Of a stretch of 64,000 nucleotides of DNA, positions 23,060 through 35,797 are shown in pieces. A program made the translations under genes and the position numbers. Position 1 is the first letter of the stretch. The number at the start of each line of letters is the position of its first letter. Under the pieces are notes generated by a model. It searched no databases. It was not told the origin of the DNA and saw nothing but the letters and a program-made list of their open reading frames with translations. The DNA is from Phanerodontia chrysosporium (lineage: Eukaryota > Basidiomycota > Agaricomycetes > Polyporales > Phanerochaetaceae): the NCBI GenBank assembly GCA_001910725.1, contig MJGA01000025.1:310001-374000 (forward strand), in the 5' to 3' direction.

Positions 23060-23916
23060 GCGTGGTTGCGGAGGAGAGCTTGCCCTATGACTCCTCTCCT
23101 TACGCTCAATATACAGCAAGGCTTTCGCCGCGGTGCTAATTAGTAGAGACGCCAGATCTACCAACACATTTTCTCCGTTATCGACGTTGCAGCGGGCTTC
23201 CCGGCTCTTGGAAGCCATCTCGTAGGTTCGAGGCCGCGTTTCATGACTGTGCCACAGTCCCACCAACGCCCATCTGTCATGACAAACTTGCGCGAATTGG
23301 AAACGCATGCGTGTTCTAAAAGAGGTCATGCAGTCTCAGTGCTTCTGCGTGATATGAGGATCAGAGGATGCGGGAAGAGCTTACTTGACCAGGCATTGTT
23401 CAGACGCTTCGTTTCCCGTAGCACGAACCGGGTGCCGCTACCCTCGGTACGTGTATAGTACCTGGTTTAATGGAGTCCATTAAATGCTCCTACGGAGCCA
23501 CTTCGAAGGGAGCAGCGGTGCCATACCGTGCGCAAGAGCGGGAAGGTTGGCGCCGATAATTGACGTATCGATATGCTGCAAGGCACAAATCAGACGTGTT
23601 CATGGTACTGCTGAGTAAGCATGACTGAACCTTAGGACATGATGTGAGCAGGGAAAGAGGGGCACGAGAAAGGCCCGGCTAGGTCGGGTGCCGGTTGCGA
23701 GCCCAGTTCACGCTTCCATAGCGTCTCGGCAGCAGCTTTTGTTCTTACAGGTAGCAGCAACGCGGAATGAAGGAGAGAATTGGATCTGTGACCACGTACT
23801 CTCAGCGACTGGATGGTGCGGAATGGAGTCTGTTTTCGTTAAAGCAACCGCGGCCATGCGAGAGAACTGTTGCATGCTTGAGATGGTATATCTCATTGCT
23901 ATTTTCTAATTTACAA
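23060..23916. other. intergenic; no gene recognised
   Basis: No conserved frame, repeat or structured RNA seen before the tRNA gene. Confidence 0.5.
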
Positions 23917-23988
23917 TCCGATATGGTGTAGTGGCTAACATTATCGCCTCTCACGCGATAGCCCGGGGTTCGATTCCCCGTGTCGGAA
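23917..23988 (+). tRNA. tRNA-Glu (anticodon CTC)
   Basis: A full cloverleaf can be drawn: acceptor TCCGATA with TGTCGGA, D-arm GGTGTAGTGGCTAACATTA, anticodon arm ATCGC-CTCTCAC-GCGAT with CTC in the middle of the loop, and T-arm CCGGG-GTTCGATT-CCCCG. The discriminator base is A. There is no intron. An identical copy lies on the opposite strand at 31104-31175. Confidence 0.95.
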
Positions 23989-23989
23989 C

Positions 23990-23996
23990 TTTTTTT
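23990..23996 (+). terminator. RNA polymerase III terminator of tRNA-Glu
   Basis: A run of seven T follows the tRNA after two bases, a standard polymerase III stop signal. Confidence 0.8.
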
Positions 23997-24111
23997 ATTC
24001 CTACTATCTGACTTTCTGCTGACTAAGCAAGCACACGCAGTGCAGAAGCTTCAGGTATTGCTGGGCGTCTACCGTACTTTCCTTCGTGCATCATCCCCTC
24101 ACTCCGTCAAA

Positions 24112-26165
24112 ATGCAGGCAGGCGGACAGACACCAGTTTTTGTCATGAGTATGCGAGATTCATCACTCATGAGTCCGTAGGACTGAATTCATTGTTCCCA
24201 GATACGACGCCTGAGCGGCAGTCAGGCCGCAAGGCTCAGGTCTCTAACATTACCGCTGCGAAGGTGCAGTCTCTCCTGTTCGCTTTAACGCGTGTCTCTA
24301 AAGCTAGGAACATGCACAGACTGTAGCAGATGTTATAAGAACATGTTTGGGCCCAAAGGCGATGCTGAAGATGATTCTGGACCCTATGGGCGGCATCCTG
24401 TAAGTGTCCGCGATGGAATGCATGCATGCACGCTAACCGTTCTGCCCAGGCTGACGAACGATGGAACGCAATTCTGAGGGAGATTGATGTTGCACACCCT
24501 GCAGCGAAGAACATGATTGAGCTGAGTCGGACGCAGGACGAGGAGTGCGGTGACGGTACGACGAGCGTCATCATTCTCGGTGCGTATCCAGTCGGTGTCA
24601 TGCTGGCGCGTGCTGACCGCTTTGCTCGAAGCTGGTGAGATTCTCGCGCAGTCACTTGCACAGCTTGAACGCGACATCCACCCCGTGGTCATCATCTCCG
24701 CATACAACAAGGCCCTCAAGGAGGCCCTCGAGATCGTGAAGCAGATCTCCGTACCCATCGACACGTCCGACGACGCTGCGATGCTCGCGCTCATCAAGAC
24801 GTCGATCGGCACGAAGTTCGTCTCGCGCTGGTCCGACCTTATGTGCAAGCTCGCGCTGCAGGCCGTACGCACCGTCGCGCTCGATGAGGATGGCGTCAAG
24901 TCTGTCGACATCAAGCGGTACGCCCGTGTGGAGAAGATCCCTGGAGGCGAGATCGAGGAGAGTCGTGTGCTCTCGGGTGTTATGCTTAACAAGGACATTA
25001 CTCACCCCAAGATGCGCCGCCGCATCGCGAACCCACGCATCATTCTGCTCGACTGCCCGCTCGAATACAAGAAGGGCGAGTCGCAGACGAACATCGAAAT
25101 CTCCAAGGAGGCCGACTGGGCGCGCATTCAGGAGCTGGAGGAGGAGCAGGTCAAGGCGATGGTCGACCGTATTCTCGAGTTCAAGCCCGACGTCGTTATC
25201 ACCGAGAAGGGTATCTCAGGTACGTACATGCTGCATCGCAGTGCGCGTTGCACCTCATTTCAGTACAGACTACGCCCAGCACTTCTTCTACAAGGCGAAC
25301 GTCTCCGCCATCCGTCGCGTGCGCAAGTCAGACAACAACCGTATCGCGCGTGCTGTTGGTGCAACGATCGTGAACCGTGTCGAGGACCTTCGCGAGTCGG
25401 ACGTTGGCACAAAATGTGGCCTCTTCAACATCGAGAAGATTGGCGATGAGTGCGTATTGGCATTTCCACGTTCTTGCGTCTCCCACTGACTGCTTGCAGG
25501 TACTTCACCTTCCTGACCGAGTGCTCAACCCCGAAAGCGTGCACGATCCTTCTGCGCGGGCCGTCGAAGGACATCCTCAACGAGATCGATCGTAACCTCG
25601 CGGACGCGATGTCGGTCGCGCGGAACGTGTTCTTCAACCCGCTCCTCGCGCCGGGCGGTGGTGCGACGGAGATGGCCATCAGTGTCGGTCTGCACGCGAA
25701 GGCGCGGAGCATTCAGGGTGTTGAGGGCTGGCCGTTCCGCGCAGTCGCGGACGCGATGGAGGTTATCCCGCGCACGCTCGTGCAGAACAGCGGCGGCAAC
25801 GCGATTCGTGTGCTGACCGAGCTCAGGGTGCGTCTTGCACCGATTCTACGATTGTCGAATTTTCTAACTTGGCAGCAGGCGAAGCACGCGAACGGCGAGC
25901 ACTCGTGGGGCATTAACGGCGAGACCGGTAAGATTGTCGACATGAAGGAGTATGGCCTGTACGAGTCCGCGAGCGTGAAGGTATGGTGGTCATCTTTTGT
26001 CCTTCTTTCGCCCTGCTAATCACGTCGATCCAGATTCAAACGTACAAAACTGCTATTGAGGCTGCGCGGGTGCTCCTCCGCGTCGACGATGTTGTGCAGG
26101 CGACAAGGAAGGATCGTGAGCAGGGTGGTGGTGCCCCCGTTCCGGAAGAGATGCAGCAAGAGTAA
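24112..26165 (+). CDS. cct3: T-complex protein 1 subunit gamma (CCT3)
   Basis: A subunit of the TRiC/CCT cytosolic chaperonin that folds actin, tubulin and other proteins with ATP. The start is [12 protein letters not shown]; introns follow. Group II chaperonin motifs are plain: [38 protein letters not shown], the ATP-site [29 protein letters not shown] typical of the gamma subunit, [28 protein letters not shown] and [13 protein letters not shown]. The end is [16 protein letters not shown] with the stop at 26163-26165. Length (about 550 aa) fits. The frame breaks at 24463-24466, where [12 protein letters not shown] needs one more A than the assembly shows. This is the most conserved motif of an essential gene, so the break is almost certainly a sequence error. 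A tRNA gene sits 125 bases upstream. Confidence 0.96.
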
Positions 26166-27159
26166 AGTAATCATAGACGTAATGTAATGAAACAGGATGT
26201 GCGTGCTTGAGCACATGGACTTTATGTGGCAAACATCGCCCGGACTGGGTGGGATCTGGTGTGAAGGTGCTGCCAAGACCTCGAGAGTCGGCGCCTGATG
26301 CACATTCCCGAGTTCCGCGGGCTCAGCACCTCTCTCTCCTGCCTCACTATGTCTAGAACGATCCCACCCTTGTTGGCCAGCCTACTACATATGTCGGAAT
26401 CAGAGTGCTCAGGTTGAGCTCGTGGTCTGGCTGAGCATGTAGACCCCATCGTGGTGGTGCTACAACTAGAATTATGACATCGAGTACCGAGCTTCACAGT
26501 GGGTGAGTGTTCAATCATTCCCTACAGAACGTCTCTGAGGCTGCTGTTTCCTCAACCCTAACTTACAGGTAGCATGGCTTTACCAGGTGCTAGAAGCCAC
26601 CATCAGTATGCGCGTGAACAAATTGCGAGAGCAGACACCTTGCTCATCATCTATGTCATTTCCCACATCGAGGACTCTGCGCCACCAGCACGAGAGCCAA
26701 ACGTGCACGGTGCTTTGCTCCATGTGTCATACCATGGGAATTGACGAAACAGTGCGAAACCTTGGCCTACCCTCAAGCCTGTCGTTCTGACTCCTTTGCA
26801 GCCTTCACCCAATGAATATCTCCAATGGACTTCGACAGTTGCATATAAGCGCATGAATGTGAGTACCAGCTCTGCAGAAAAATATCCGCCGAACTGAGCA
26901 AGTCCTTCAACGGTACGACAGATAACCCACAGCTCTCGACGGACGTCCACCAATTGAATTACCCACGACTGCGCGAACGTTCTGCAAAGCTGGAGAGAGC
27001 CATCGCTGACCAAGCCTCACTAAAAACCGTCCCATATGTCGTCACCAACACATCTCTGGCCCTTTTCTCCCATAACAAGAGCGGGTGTTGCTCACGGCGT
27101 CCCGCATTCCAACTCGTCTTTCACCAGTCTCCGCAAGACAATCTCGCCACACATACACC
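26166..27159. other. intergenic; no gene recognised
   Basis: About 1 kb between two plus-strand genes. Small open frames are present but none is protein-like, and no repeat or RNA gene was recognised. Confidence 0.5.
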
Positions 27160-28025
27160 ATGTCCCTCCCTCTCGCAGGTAAAGTCGCCGTCATCACGGG
27201 CTCCTCGCGGGGCATCGGCGCGGCCATCGCCAAGAGACTCGCAGAGGACGGCGCGTCAGTAGTCATCAACTACGTGAGCACCGCGGACGTCGCGGTTGCA
27301 CTCGCAGAGGAGATCAACAAGGCCGGCAAGGGCTCCGCGATCACCATCCAGGGCGACATGTCTTCCGTGGCGGACGGGAACGCCGTCATCGAGAAGAGTG
27401 CAGCACATTTCGGCAAGATTGACATCCTCGTGCTGAATGCCGCACACATGATCAACGCGCCGCTGGAGGGCGTCACGGAGGAGGAATTCGACAGGCATTT
27501 CACGGTGAACGTGAAGGTCCCGCTGTTCCAGGTGCAGGCGGCATCGAAGTACATGAAAGAAGGTGCGGTCATATACACTTGGGCGAGGAGTCACCGCAAC
27601 TCACGACTTCGGTTTTGCTTAGGCGGTCGCGTGATCTTCCTCTCTTCAACTGTGACAAAGAACTCAAGCGTAGGCCCTCACTCGGTCTTATATGCCGCAA
27701 CGAAGGGCGCGGTAGAACAGTTTGGTCGCGTACTCGCAAAGGACCTCGGTGCCCGGGGCATCACCGTGAACACCATCTCCCCAGGCGCCACTGCGACTCC
27801 ACTTTTCCTTCGTTCATTCAGCAAGGAGGTCGTTGAGCGCGCCGCGGAGAACCCCCGGCGAAGCGTCTCGGTCAGCCGGAAGACATTGCGCCCATCATCG
27901 CTTTCCTCGCTCGAGACGAGGCTCAGTGGGTCAACGGACAGAATATCTATGTTAACAATGTAAGTCTTTTACTGTCTCCGATCTATGGTTCCTCACGGCG
28001 TATCTGCTAGGGTGCTGTTGTATGA
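27160..28025 (+). CDS. short-chain dehydrogenase/reductase (SDR)
   Basis: An NAD(P)-dependent oxidoreductase of the classical SDR type. The start MSLPLAGKVAVITGSSRGIG holds the cofactor loop TGxxxGIG, followed by NYVSTADV, DMSS, NAAH (the NNAG-like motif), VNVKVPLF, the catalytic Ser in VIFLSSTV, the YAATK active site (Tyr-x-x-x-Lys) and NTISPGATATPLF. An intron (27563-27624) joins KEG to GRVIF. Near 27860 one base is missing; after it the usual ending RLGQPEDIAPIIAFLA, WVNGQNIYVNNG is read. A last short exon after an intron gives GAVV and the stop at 28023-28025. About 270 aa, as usual. The substrate is unknown. Its 3' end faces the xylanase gene about 100 bases away. Confidence 0.9.
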
Positions 28026-28125
28026 GATGTGCGAGATGAATACCGATGATATATTACACCAGGAATAAGACAATTTTAGTGGAAGAATTCCGATCGCTAA
28101 GTGCCCCTTTCCCCAGAGGATTGAA

Positions 28126-29604
<1,479 letters not shown>

Positions 29605-30080
29605 CTTGGTGACTCTGGCGAGAGGTAAGCGTGTCTATCGCTGCTGAAGACGAGGACTCCATCGCTCACCTTAAGTACCAGCCGTGCTTGAAATCGCGCT
29701 ACCTGTATGGGAGCATTTTCGCAGAAATCGTGGACGGACGTCTTGTGGTGACCTGGGCATGTGAGGCCTCTGCGCTGCCCCGTATAGCTCCGCCGGCTGA
29801 AGATTGATCTTCATCGTGAAGGCTGACAGCGCACCGCCCCGAGTTTGGCCCATGACGGCCAGCATGCGTCCTCTGGCTGGCCGGCAATACTTTGCAGTCG
29901 GACGTGCAAGCGAGCACACCCCGTGCTCGCTGTCGTCGGGAGCTATCGCGCAAAACCTCCTGCGCCGGGGAGAAATTCGGCGTGTCAGAGACGTGCCTCT
30001 GGCAATTGTCCTGGTGACAACGGAGACAGAAGCCTTCGCTTCATGATGGACCAATCGTAGGCACCAGCCACGGACGATGT
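29605..30080. other. intergenic; xylanase promoter region
   Basis: Upstream region of the xylanase gene. No clear TATA box or known activator site was identified by eye. Confidence 0.4.
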
Positions 30081-30082
30081 TA

Positions 30083-30795
30083 ATCTATATATAGCTCCGC
30101 AAGCTTCTTTGCGAGCGACAGAAGGCGAGACAGCTGCGTGACCGCAAGCGTCTGAAGTTGCTGATCTTGTTCACGTACTCGCCGACGAATACTCTCGTTC
30201 GAACGAGGTCTTGTGCCTCGCGAATACGGTGTTCGGCGGAAGGGATATGTCAAAATGATACCATCCAATATCTTGCCCCGTTCTGGTGGTGAGAGAGATA
30301 GACCATATACAGTACGAAGTGGGTGAATTCTTCGTGCTCTGTTCGGCTGCCCTCCCGAGAGATGGTCACAGGCTTAGTCAATTTCAAGAAGCGTGAATTT
30401 GAACATACATATGACGGAGGGCCACGCGGGGCAGCAAAAGCTTTGTAATTGCACCCACCGGGGCATGCCTCGTAGTAGCCTCTGATCGCGCCTGTGGTCT
30501 GAGGCCGCATTCCACTCTCTGAACTTAGACAAGCATTCCCAACGGAAAGTGTTGCCTGGATGACTGCCTGCATAACTTCAAAAGTGTCCAGTTTTTGAGT
30601 CAAATATTCAACAATGAGGAACCTTAGTGCTCCGCGACCCACCTTACAATTATTGACACTGTACAACTTCTCCATGTCCTCTGACGTACGCTCAATACGC
30701 TGTCTTGCACGTTCACCTACGGCTTTACATGATCGCAGGTGTTCGATTGGCCTCGACAGTTTAAGGTTCCCTTCGAGGAGAACAATGACTCGCAC
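30083..30795 (-). CDS. possible hypothetical gene, unrecognised
   Basis: A long minus-strand frame (30250-30795) with a protein-like helical stretch around RQRIERTSEDMEKLYSV and VEYLTQKLDTFEVMQAVIQA, followed at 30083-30200 by another stretch, RRVREQDQQLQTLAVTQLSR, ending LAKKLAELYID, that looks like a coiled coil. They could be exons of one gene, but no splice pair joining them is convincing. Base composition is lower in GC than the neighbouring genes. It may be a decayed or non-coding stretch. Confidence 0.25.
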
Positions 30796-31103
30796 GGATC
30801 GTAGTACTCAACGTACTCGAGACGCAATCAACCATGACCAGCAGGCTATCGTTTCGATATGATGCACGCACCGTCAGCGTCAGATGGCCAGCCATACCTT
30901 AGATGTAGAAGCTCATGCGACGGCTTGAGTCTGGTATTGCATTGAGGTGCTGTGAGAGCGACACACTGTGTTATTGTCTCTGTATGGTGATCGAGCTCTG
31001 TTCGAAATAATCTCGACTCTCCTGTGACAGTACTCTAGTAGTCACGGTTGATAACGGAACGAAGTCAGCGTCGGCGACTGATATTAGTGAAGAGTGCAAA
31101 AAT

Positions 31104-31175
31104 TTCCGACACGGGGAATCGAACCCCGGGCTATCGCGTGAGAGGCGATAATGTTAGCCACTACACCATATCGGA
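31104..31175 (-). tRNA. tRNA-Glu (anticodon CTC), second copy
   Basis: Reverse complement of 23917-23988, with no base differences seen. The T-rich AATTTTTGC follows on the minus strand as a terminator. The two copies face opposite ways, 7.1 kb apart, on either side of the CCT3-SDR-xylanase block. Confidence 0.95.
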
Positions 31176-31980
31176 TGACTGTATATTGAATCAGAGACCA
31201 TCTAACCAACCAGTGAACCATAGACCTCTGTCGCGACCTCGACCTGCCTTTTCTCTTCAAGACCACAAAGTGGGCACCGTAGACCCTAGCGGCACGCCGG
31301 TCTCTGCGTGGCGTGCTCGAGATTGAAGCGTGCAGCTCTCGTACCAGACAAGACAGGCTGACAGGACGTCTTCCTGGATAGACAGAGCTACCTGGCTGCA
31401 GGATAGATAGCCCAGCCGCTGTCCGATGGCCGTCTTCAAGGCCCTGCTTCCATATCCACGATCTGACCCTGCTGGAGAAGTCGGCATGGGCCGATTCGAG
31501 CCAGTGAGCGTGTCCATCTCCTATGCTGTACGTGAGACATTGCCATTGAACAATGTGGTTTCCACAGGTACCCTCGCAGTCAAGAACCTCGAGATAACCA
31601 TTTGCCACCGATGCTAAGGCACGAAGCACATAGTAAGTACGCTATCGTGAGTGCAGAGGCTTGTTGCACGCTACAATCTCTGAAAGGCTACGGAGTAACA
31701 GAAACGTCTCCTCTTTGGAAAAGCGGACATCGTGGATACGCACCTTCTTAAACCCTGGCATCTGAGCGTGATGCTGGGTAGGTCGCGGACCGTGCGGCCC
31801 AACCTTCAATGACCAGTACGGAGCCGGTATGACTGTTGTGGTAGGTTGTTCTCGGGTATAAATGCTCATTCTCGCGGTGCTGTGGACGCCACGAGCCTTG
31901 AACCCTTCAAAGGATCGTCCAACACGAGCGCCCCAAGCCTCTTCTTGTCCTAACGACCGCCTTGTGGCTAGTCACACGAC
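31176..31980. other. intergenic; no gene recognised
   Basis: A 75-residue open frame on the minus strand (31642-31869) has a GTATAAATG-like element at its start, but its protein has no recognisable features and it may be chance. Confidence 0.4.
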
Positions 31981-33391
31981 ATGATGCAGATGTTCACAAG
32001 GCGCGACGACGGCTCGCTCAACTGCGGCTCTGGTGGCGGGGCTACGAGTAACACCAAGCTTCGCATCGCCTCCGTATTCATTATCCTCATCGGGTCGATT
32101 GCTGGGGCGCTGTTCCCAGTCCTCGCACACCGCTCGCCCCGCCTTCGTCCGCATATCCCGCAGAGCGTGTTCGAGTTTGCAAAGTTCTTCGGAAGCGGTG
32201 TCATCGTGCGTGCATAGCCTCAAGGTTTAATATCCAGTTGCTAATCTAGCATATACAGATAGCCACCGCTTTCATTCATCTCCTTGATCCCGCACTCGAC
32301 GAACTTGGATCTCCATGTCTATCGCCAGCATGGTCCGAATATGTAAGTAACAGCATCTTTTCGCAGGTAACATTGCACTGATCCTCGACTCGAATGACCA
32401 GCCCTACGCCCTTGCTATCGTCATGATAAGCGTGTTCGTCATGTTCATCGTGGAGCTCGTCGCCTTCCGATGGGGTACAGCGAAGCTCGCCTCGATTGGG
32501 ATTGAGCATGACGAGCCCGGACTCCCTGCCTGCTGCGCAACCCCTGGCCTGGGTGCTGCGACTGTGCCCACCTATGGCTCCACTTCGTCAGCCCCGCTAT
32601 CGCCCAGCACTGATAGTAAGACGTCCGCTGAAGAAGTTACTCTTCCGGAACTGGAAGGACAGTCGCGCGGGATCGTCGACTCTCCGGCGACGCAAATCCT
32701 CGGAGTCGCTATTCTGGAGTTCGGTATCCTGCTGCACAGGTTCGTCAACTGTAGTACAAGATTCATGGCTCGTTGATGACGCTATTTTCTCAGCGTACTC
32801 ATTGGAATGACCCTCGCCGTGACAGAAGACTTTGTTATTCTCTTCGTGGTCATCGTCATTCACCGTGCGTGTTTTCTCACCATATTTCCTGCTGGCGCTT
32901 ATGCCTAATTCTACCACAGAATTGTTTGAGGGAATGGGTGTCGGCTCCCGACTCGCATATATGAAGCTGCCACCAGCCTACTCGTATGTGCCAATCATAG
33001 GTGCCCTGCTGTACGGCGTCACTACTCCGTTAGGTACGCCTTTCCGTCTTCTGCACAACCAACCAAGCGACTCACGAAACGATACAGGGGTAGCGATAGG
33101 CCTGGGCGTCCGAACGTCGTACAACCCAGACAGTACCACGGCAAGCATCGTCAGCGGGATCCTCGACGCGTTCAGCGCCGGAATCCTCATCTACAGCAGT
33201 CTCGTGCAGGTATGTCTCCGATGCGCATCCGCAGCAAATTGCAGCGCTGACCGACGTGCTTCCAGCTTCTCGCACGAGAGTTCTTGCACAGCAAAGAGAT
33301 GATGTGTCGTTCCAACACGAGCATTGCGTACGCGCTTTGCTGTATGGTCCTCGGGTCAGGGTTGATGGCTCTTCTCGGACGCTGGGCATAA
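31981..33391 (+). CDS. ZIP-family zinc/iron transporter
   Basis: A membrane transporter that brings zinc or iron into the cytosol. The start MMQMFTRRDDGSLNCGSG precedes helix LRIASVFIILIGSIAGALFP, then FEFAKFFGSGVI, an intron, ATAFIHLLDPALDELG with the metal-site His, WSEYPYALAIVMISVFV, VELVAFRWGTAKLA, and an intracellular loop with PLSPSTDSKTSAEE. The second half has LGVAILEFGILLHSVLIGM, the ZIP signature, HQLFEGMGVGSRLAY, PIIGALLYGVTTPLG, VSGILDAFSAGILIYSSLVQ and a final helix ending GLMALLGRWA at 33391. Five introns are clear and no frame break was found. Eight membrane helices fit the family. The loop has fewer His than many ZIPs. Closest in pattern to fungal plasma-membrane Zrt proteins. 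Confidence 0.93.
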
Positions 33392-33588
33392 TCGCCCGCA
33401 GATATGTATATATGTATACCTAGGTTCGTATTTTATTAGAGAAGACAGACACATTCGTATGGATACGAGTGCCTCGCCTATGTCGACTCTCGGCGTGTAG
33501 TCAAAGCTTTCGTGCAGAAATCCAGAAAGTCAATGCGAAGGCACGCAGTGGAAAGGGACATATCTTTTCTCACATGATGCTGTAGAAA

Positions 33589-34378
33589 TCAATAAACGTA
33601 TGGCATGAGGCGGTATGGTGTGCGCTGCGCCCAACTCGTCCACTCTTCTCCGAAGTGCTCTCGGAGCACAGCGTCCTCCCGAGGTAGGCGAGTGAGCATC
33701 ACCACGCCAATGTATACAAACGAAGCCAGCTGGAAGAGGCCGACCACGGACCCAAGCGTGCTGTCCCATAGCCCGAGCTCCGTGTACAGCGAGCCGGGCC
33801 CGAGGTGCGCCATCGCCAACCCGGCCATGCCGACATACGCGCCGGTATACGCCGGATGCCGCACGACGGCGTAGAGTCCGCTCGTCACGAGCCGGTGGTC
33901 TTTCCGGATGGCGAGCTCGAAGGTGAAGTTCTTGCCGAGTTGCTTGTACGCCATGACGCGCAGGGCGGTGCCGAGCGCCATGGCGAGCGTACCGAGTGCA
34001 AACGTCCGATGATGCGCAGGGCGTCGCTCCTGCTAGGATGCAAGGAACCCAGCTTCAACGTGGGCAGCAATCCCATCGTCAACACGATGGCGTGCAGTTC
34101 CATGGCGTTCACAAGATGTATCAGCAGCTGCAATAGGATACTGTGAGTCAGTGACGGAAGCGATGGGATGAACTGATTGAATGACTGACTCCTGCCGTAA
34201 GCACTGAACGCGTCATGGAGGATCCATTGTCGCCTACGCGAGACGCAGCTCGGGTCGCGTACTTTAATCGCTCGTCTTTCGTGGGTGAAGCGTTGGGAGG
34301 TGTGCACGTCAGATGTGTGCTGACGGAGCCGACGACGAGAAGGGCAATCTTGAGTAAGGCAGCAATAAGAGATTGCAT
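33589..34378 (-). CDS. isoprenylcysteine O-methyltransferase-like protein (Ste14/ICMT family), copy 1
   Basis: Family members methylate the C-terminal prenylated Cys of Ras-like proteins and pheromones in the ER membrane. The start at 34378 gives MQSLIAALLKIALLVVGSV with TCTPPNASPTKDE, as in fungal ICMT-like proteins. After an intron come a helix around LLIHLVNAMELHAIVLTMG, SLHPSRSDALRIIG, then, after a missing base near 34008, FALGTLAMALGTALR. The catalytic region has LGKNFTFELAIRKDHRLVTS, GLYAVVRHPAYTGAYVG, AHLGPGSL and the C-terminal REDAVLREHFGEEW, close to the RHPxY and E-E-x-L-x-x-x-F-G-x-x-Y pattern. It ends TPYRLMPYVY. About 245 aa. A second copy follows upstream. Confidence 0.8.
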
Positions 34379-34986
34379 GAGCGGGTGTCTGAGGTCGATG
34401 ATCCTAGCACGCACCTGCTCGCCTCTAGGTGGGCTATATGGTATCGACAATAGATAGCGAAGCACAGCCCCGCAGCGTCTCGCATTGTCGTTGAAGGATC
34501 AACCCTTCGAAAACCAGTCAGTCAGCAAGTGCTTGCCGAGCTCACCCAGATCTGCCAAAAGGGTCGACAAGCCAAGTATTGATCATCCAGCAGGGGCAAT
34601 ATATGGGCTTTTCACCTGACGTGAACTTGTGAAAGCGTGGGTGTAAGCTTGGTATGCCCGTCAAGTCTACAATTGGACAGAAACGCTGGAGGATGTCTGT
34701 TGCGTGCTATGGGAGTTTGACTGCCGTCAGCATGATCTACGGTGAGCAATACATAGTCGGCTTCAAGGTAAGGGATGCATCTGGGAGCTCACTCTTTGCA
34801 TTCACGCTTGTCGGAACGTGGTCAAGGGTCGAACGTGGTCGCACGGGTGAACACGCGAATCTGAGCGCTCTACTGGCTGCTGAACCTTCAAGCTCCAAGG
34901 ATGATACAGGTCAAGTAGCTACCTAGATAGCCCCCATTAGCTCGTAGTCAGGGCCGCAGAGTGGTAGGAGCTCACATACGAATATC
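34379..34986. other. intergenic; no gene recognised
   Basis: About 600 bases between two Ste14-like copies. No protein-like frame; promoter of copy 1 lies at its left side. Confidence 0.45.
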
Positions 34987-35797
34987 CTAGTAAAATCCAG
35001 GCACGAGGCGGTCTGGCGTACTGCGAGCCCACGCGACCCATTCCTCGCCAAATTCCTCCATGAGCATCGCGTCCTCCTTCCTCACACGGAGGACTGCCAC
35101 CACAAACGCGATGTACGCGAGCGCCGCGAGCTGAGAAACCGCGAGTGCGGCACCGAGCGGGCGCGCCCACAGGCTGAGCGGGGCGGAAGCGCCGAGCGAG
35201 CCAGGGCCGAGGTGCGCCGTTACGACGCCCGCTGCAAAGACGAGCACGCCGGTGTATGACGGGTGCGCACGAACGCGTACGGCCCACACGTCACGAGACG
35301 ATGGCCCTTGCGGATTGCGAGTTCGCCGGTGAAGCAGTGTCCAAGCAGGCGATAGCAGACGGCCCGCAGCGTGGTCCCCAGCAGCATAAGCAGCGTGCCT
35401 ATGGCGAATGCGGGGCTGATGCGCAGCACCCCGGCACTTGCACTTGCGGATTGCAGTAATTCGAGTTGGGATGGAGCAGACGTCGGTCGTAGCGCAACAG
35501 TGTGGCGACCAGCTCGCTGGTATTGACGAAATGGACGAGAGCCTGCGTTGTATGTCTGCTATGTCAAATACAACTCGGCGCAGGGGTAGTCATAATGCAA
35601 GTGCTGACCATTGATGCAAGACCGGCGTGCAAGACTGTGAATCCCCTTTCCCCGAACGTCGATGCCGACTGCTTGCTATACCTCGCTTGCTCGTCTTCAG
35701 GAGGAGGAGCATTCGGCGATCTCAATGAGATGTGGGCGCAGGCAGAGTTGATGGCGAGACAAAAGAGTTTGAATATGACTGTGCAATGAGGGTTCAT
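34987..35797 (-). CDS. isoprenylcysteine O-methyltransferase-like protein, copy 2
   Basis: Same family and order as the copy at 33589-34378. The first exon reads MNPHCTVIFKLFCLAINSA, CAHISLRSPNAPPPEDEQ. The middle has ISPAFAIGTLLMLLGTTLR and LLGHCFTGELAIRKGHRLVT. After one missing base near 35273 come HPSYTGVLVFAAGVVTAHLG, VSQLAALAYIAFVVAVLR, the conserved KEDAMLMEEFGEEWVAW, and the end DRLVPGFY at 34987. The two copies are head-to-tail and clearly paralogous but differ widely in residues, so the duplication is not recent. Exon 1 to exon 2 joining is uncertain. Which copy, if either, is the true Ste14 cannot be decided. Confidence 0.75.
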
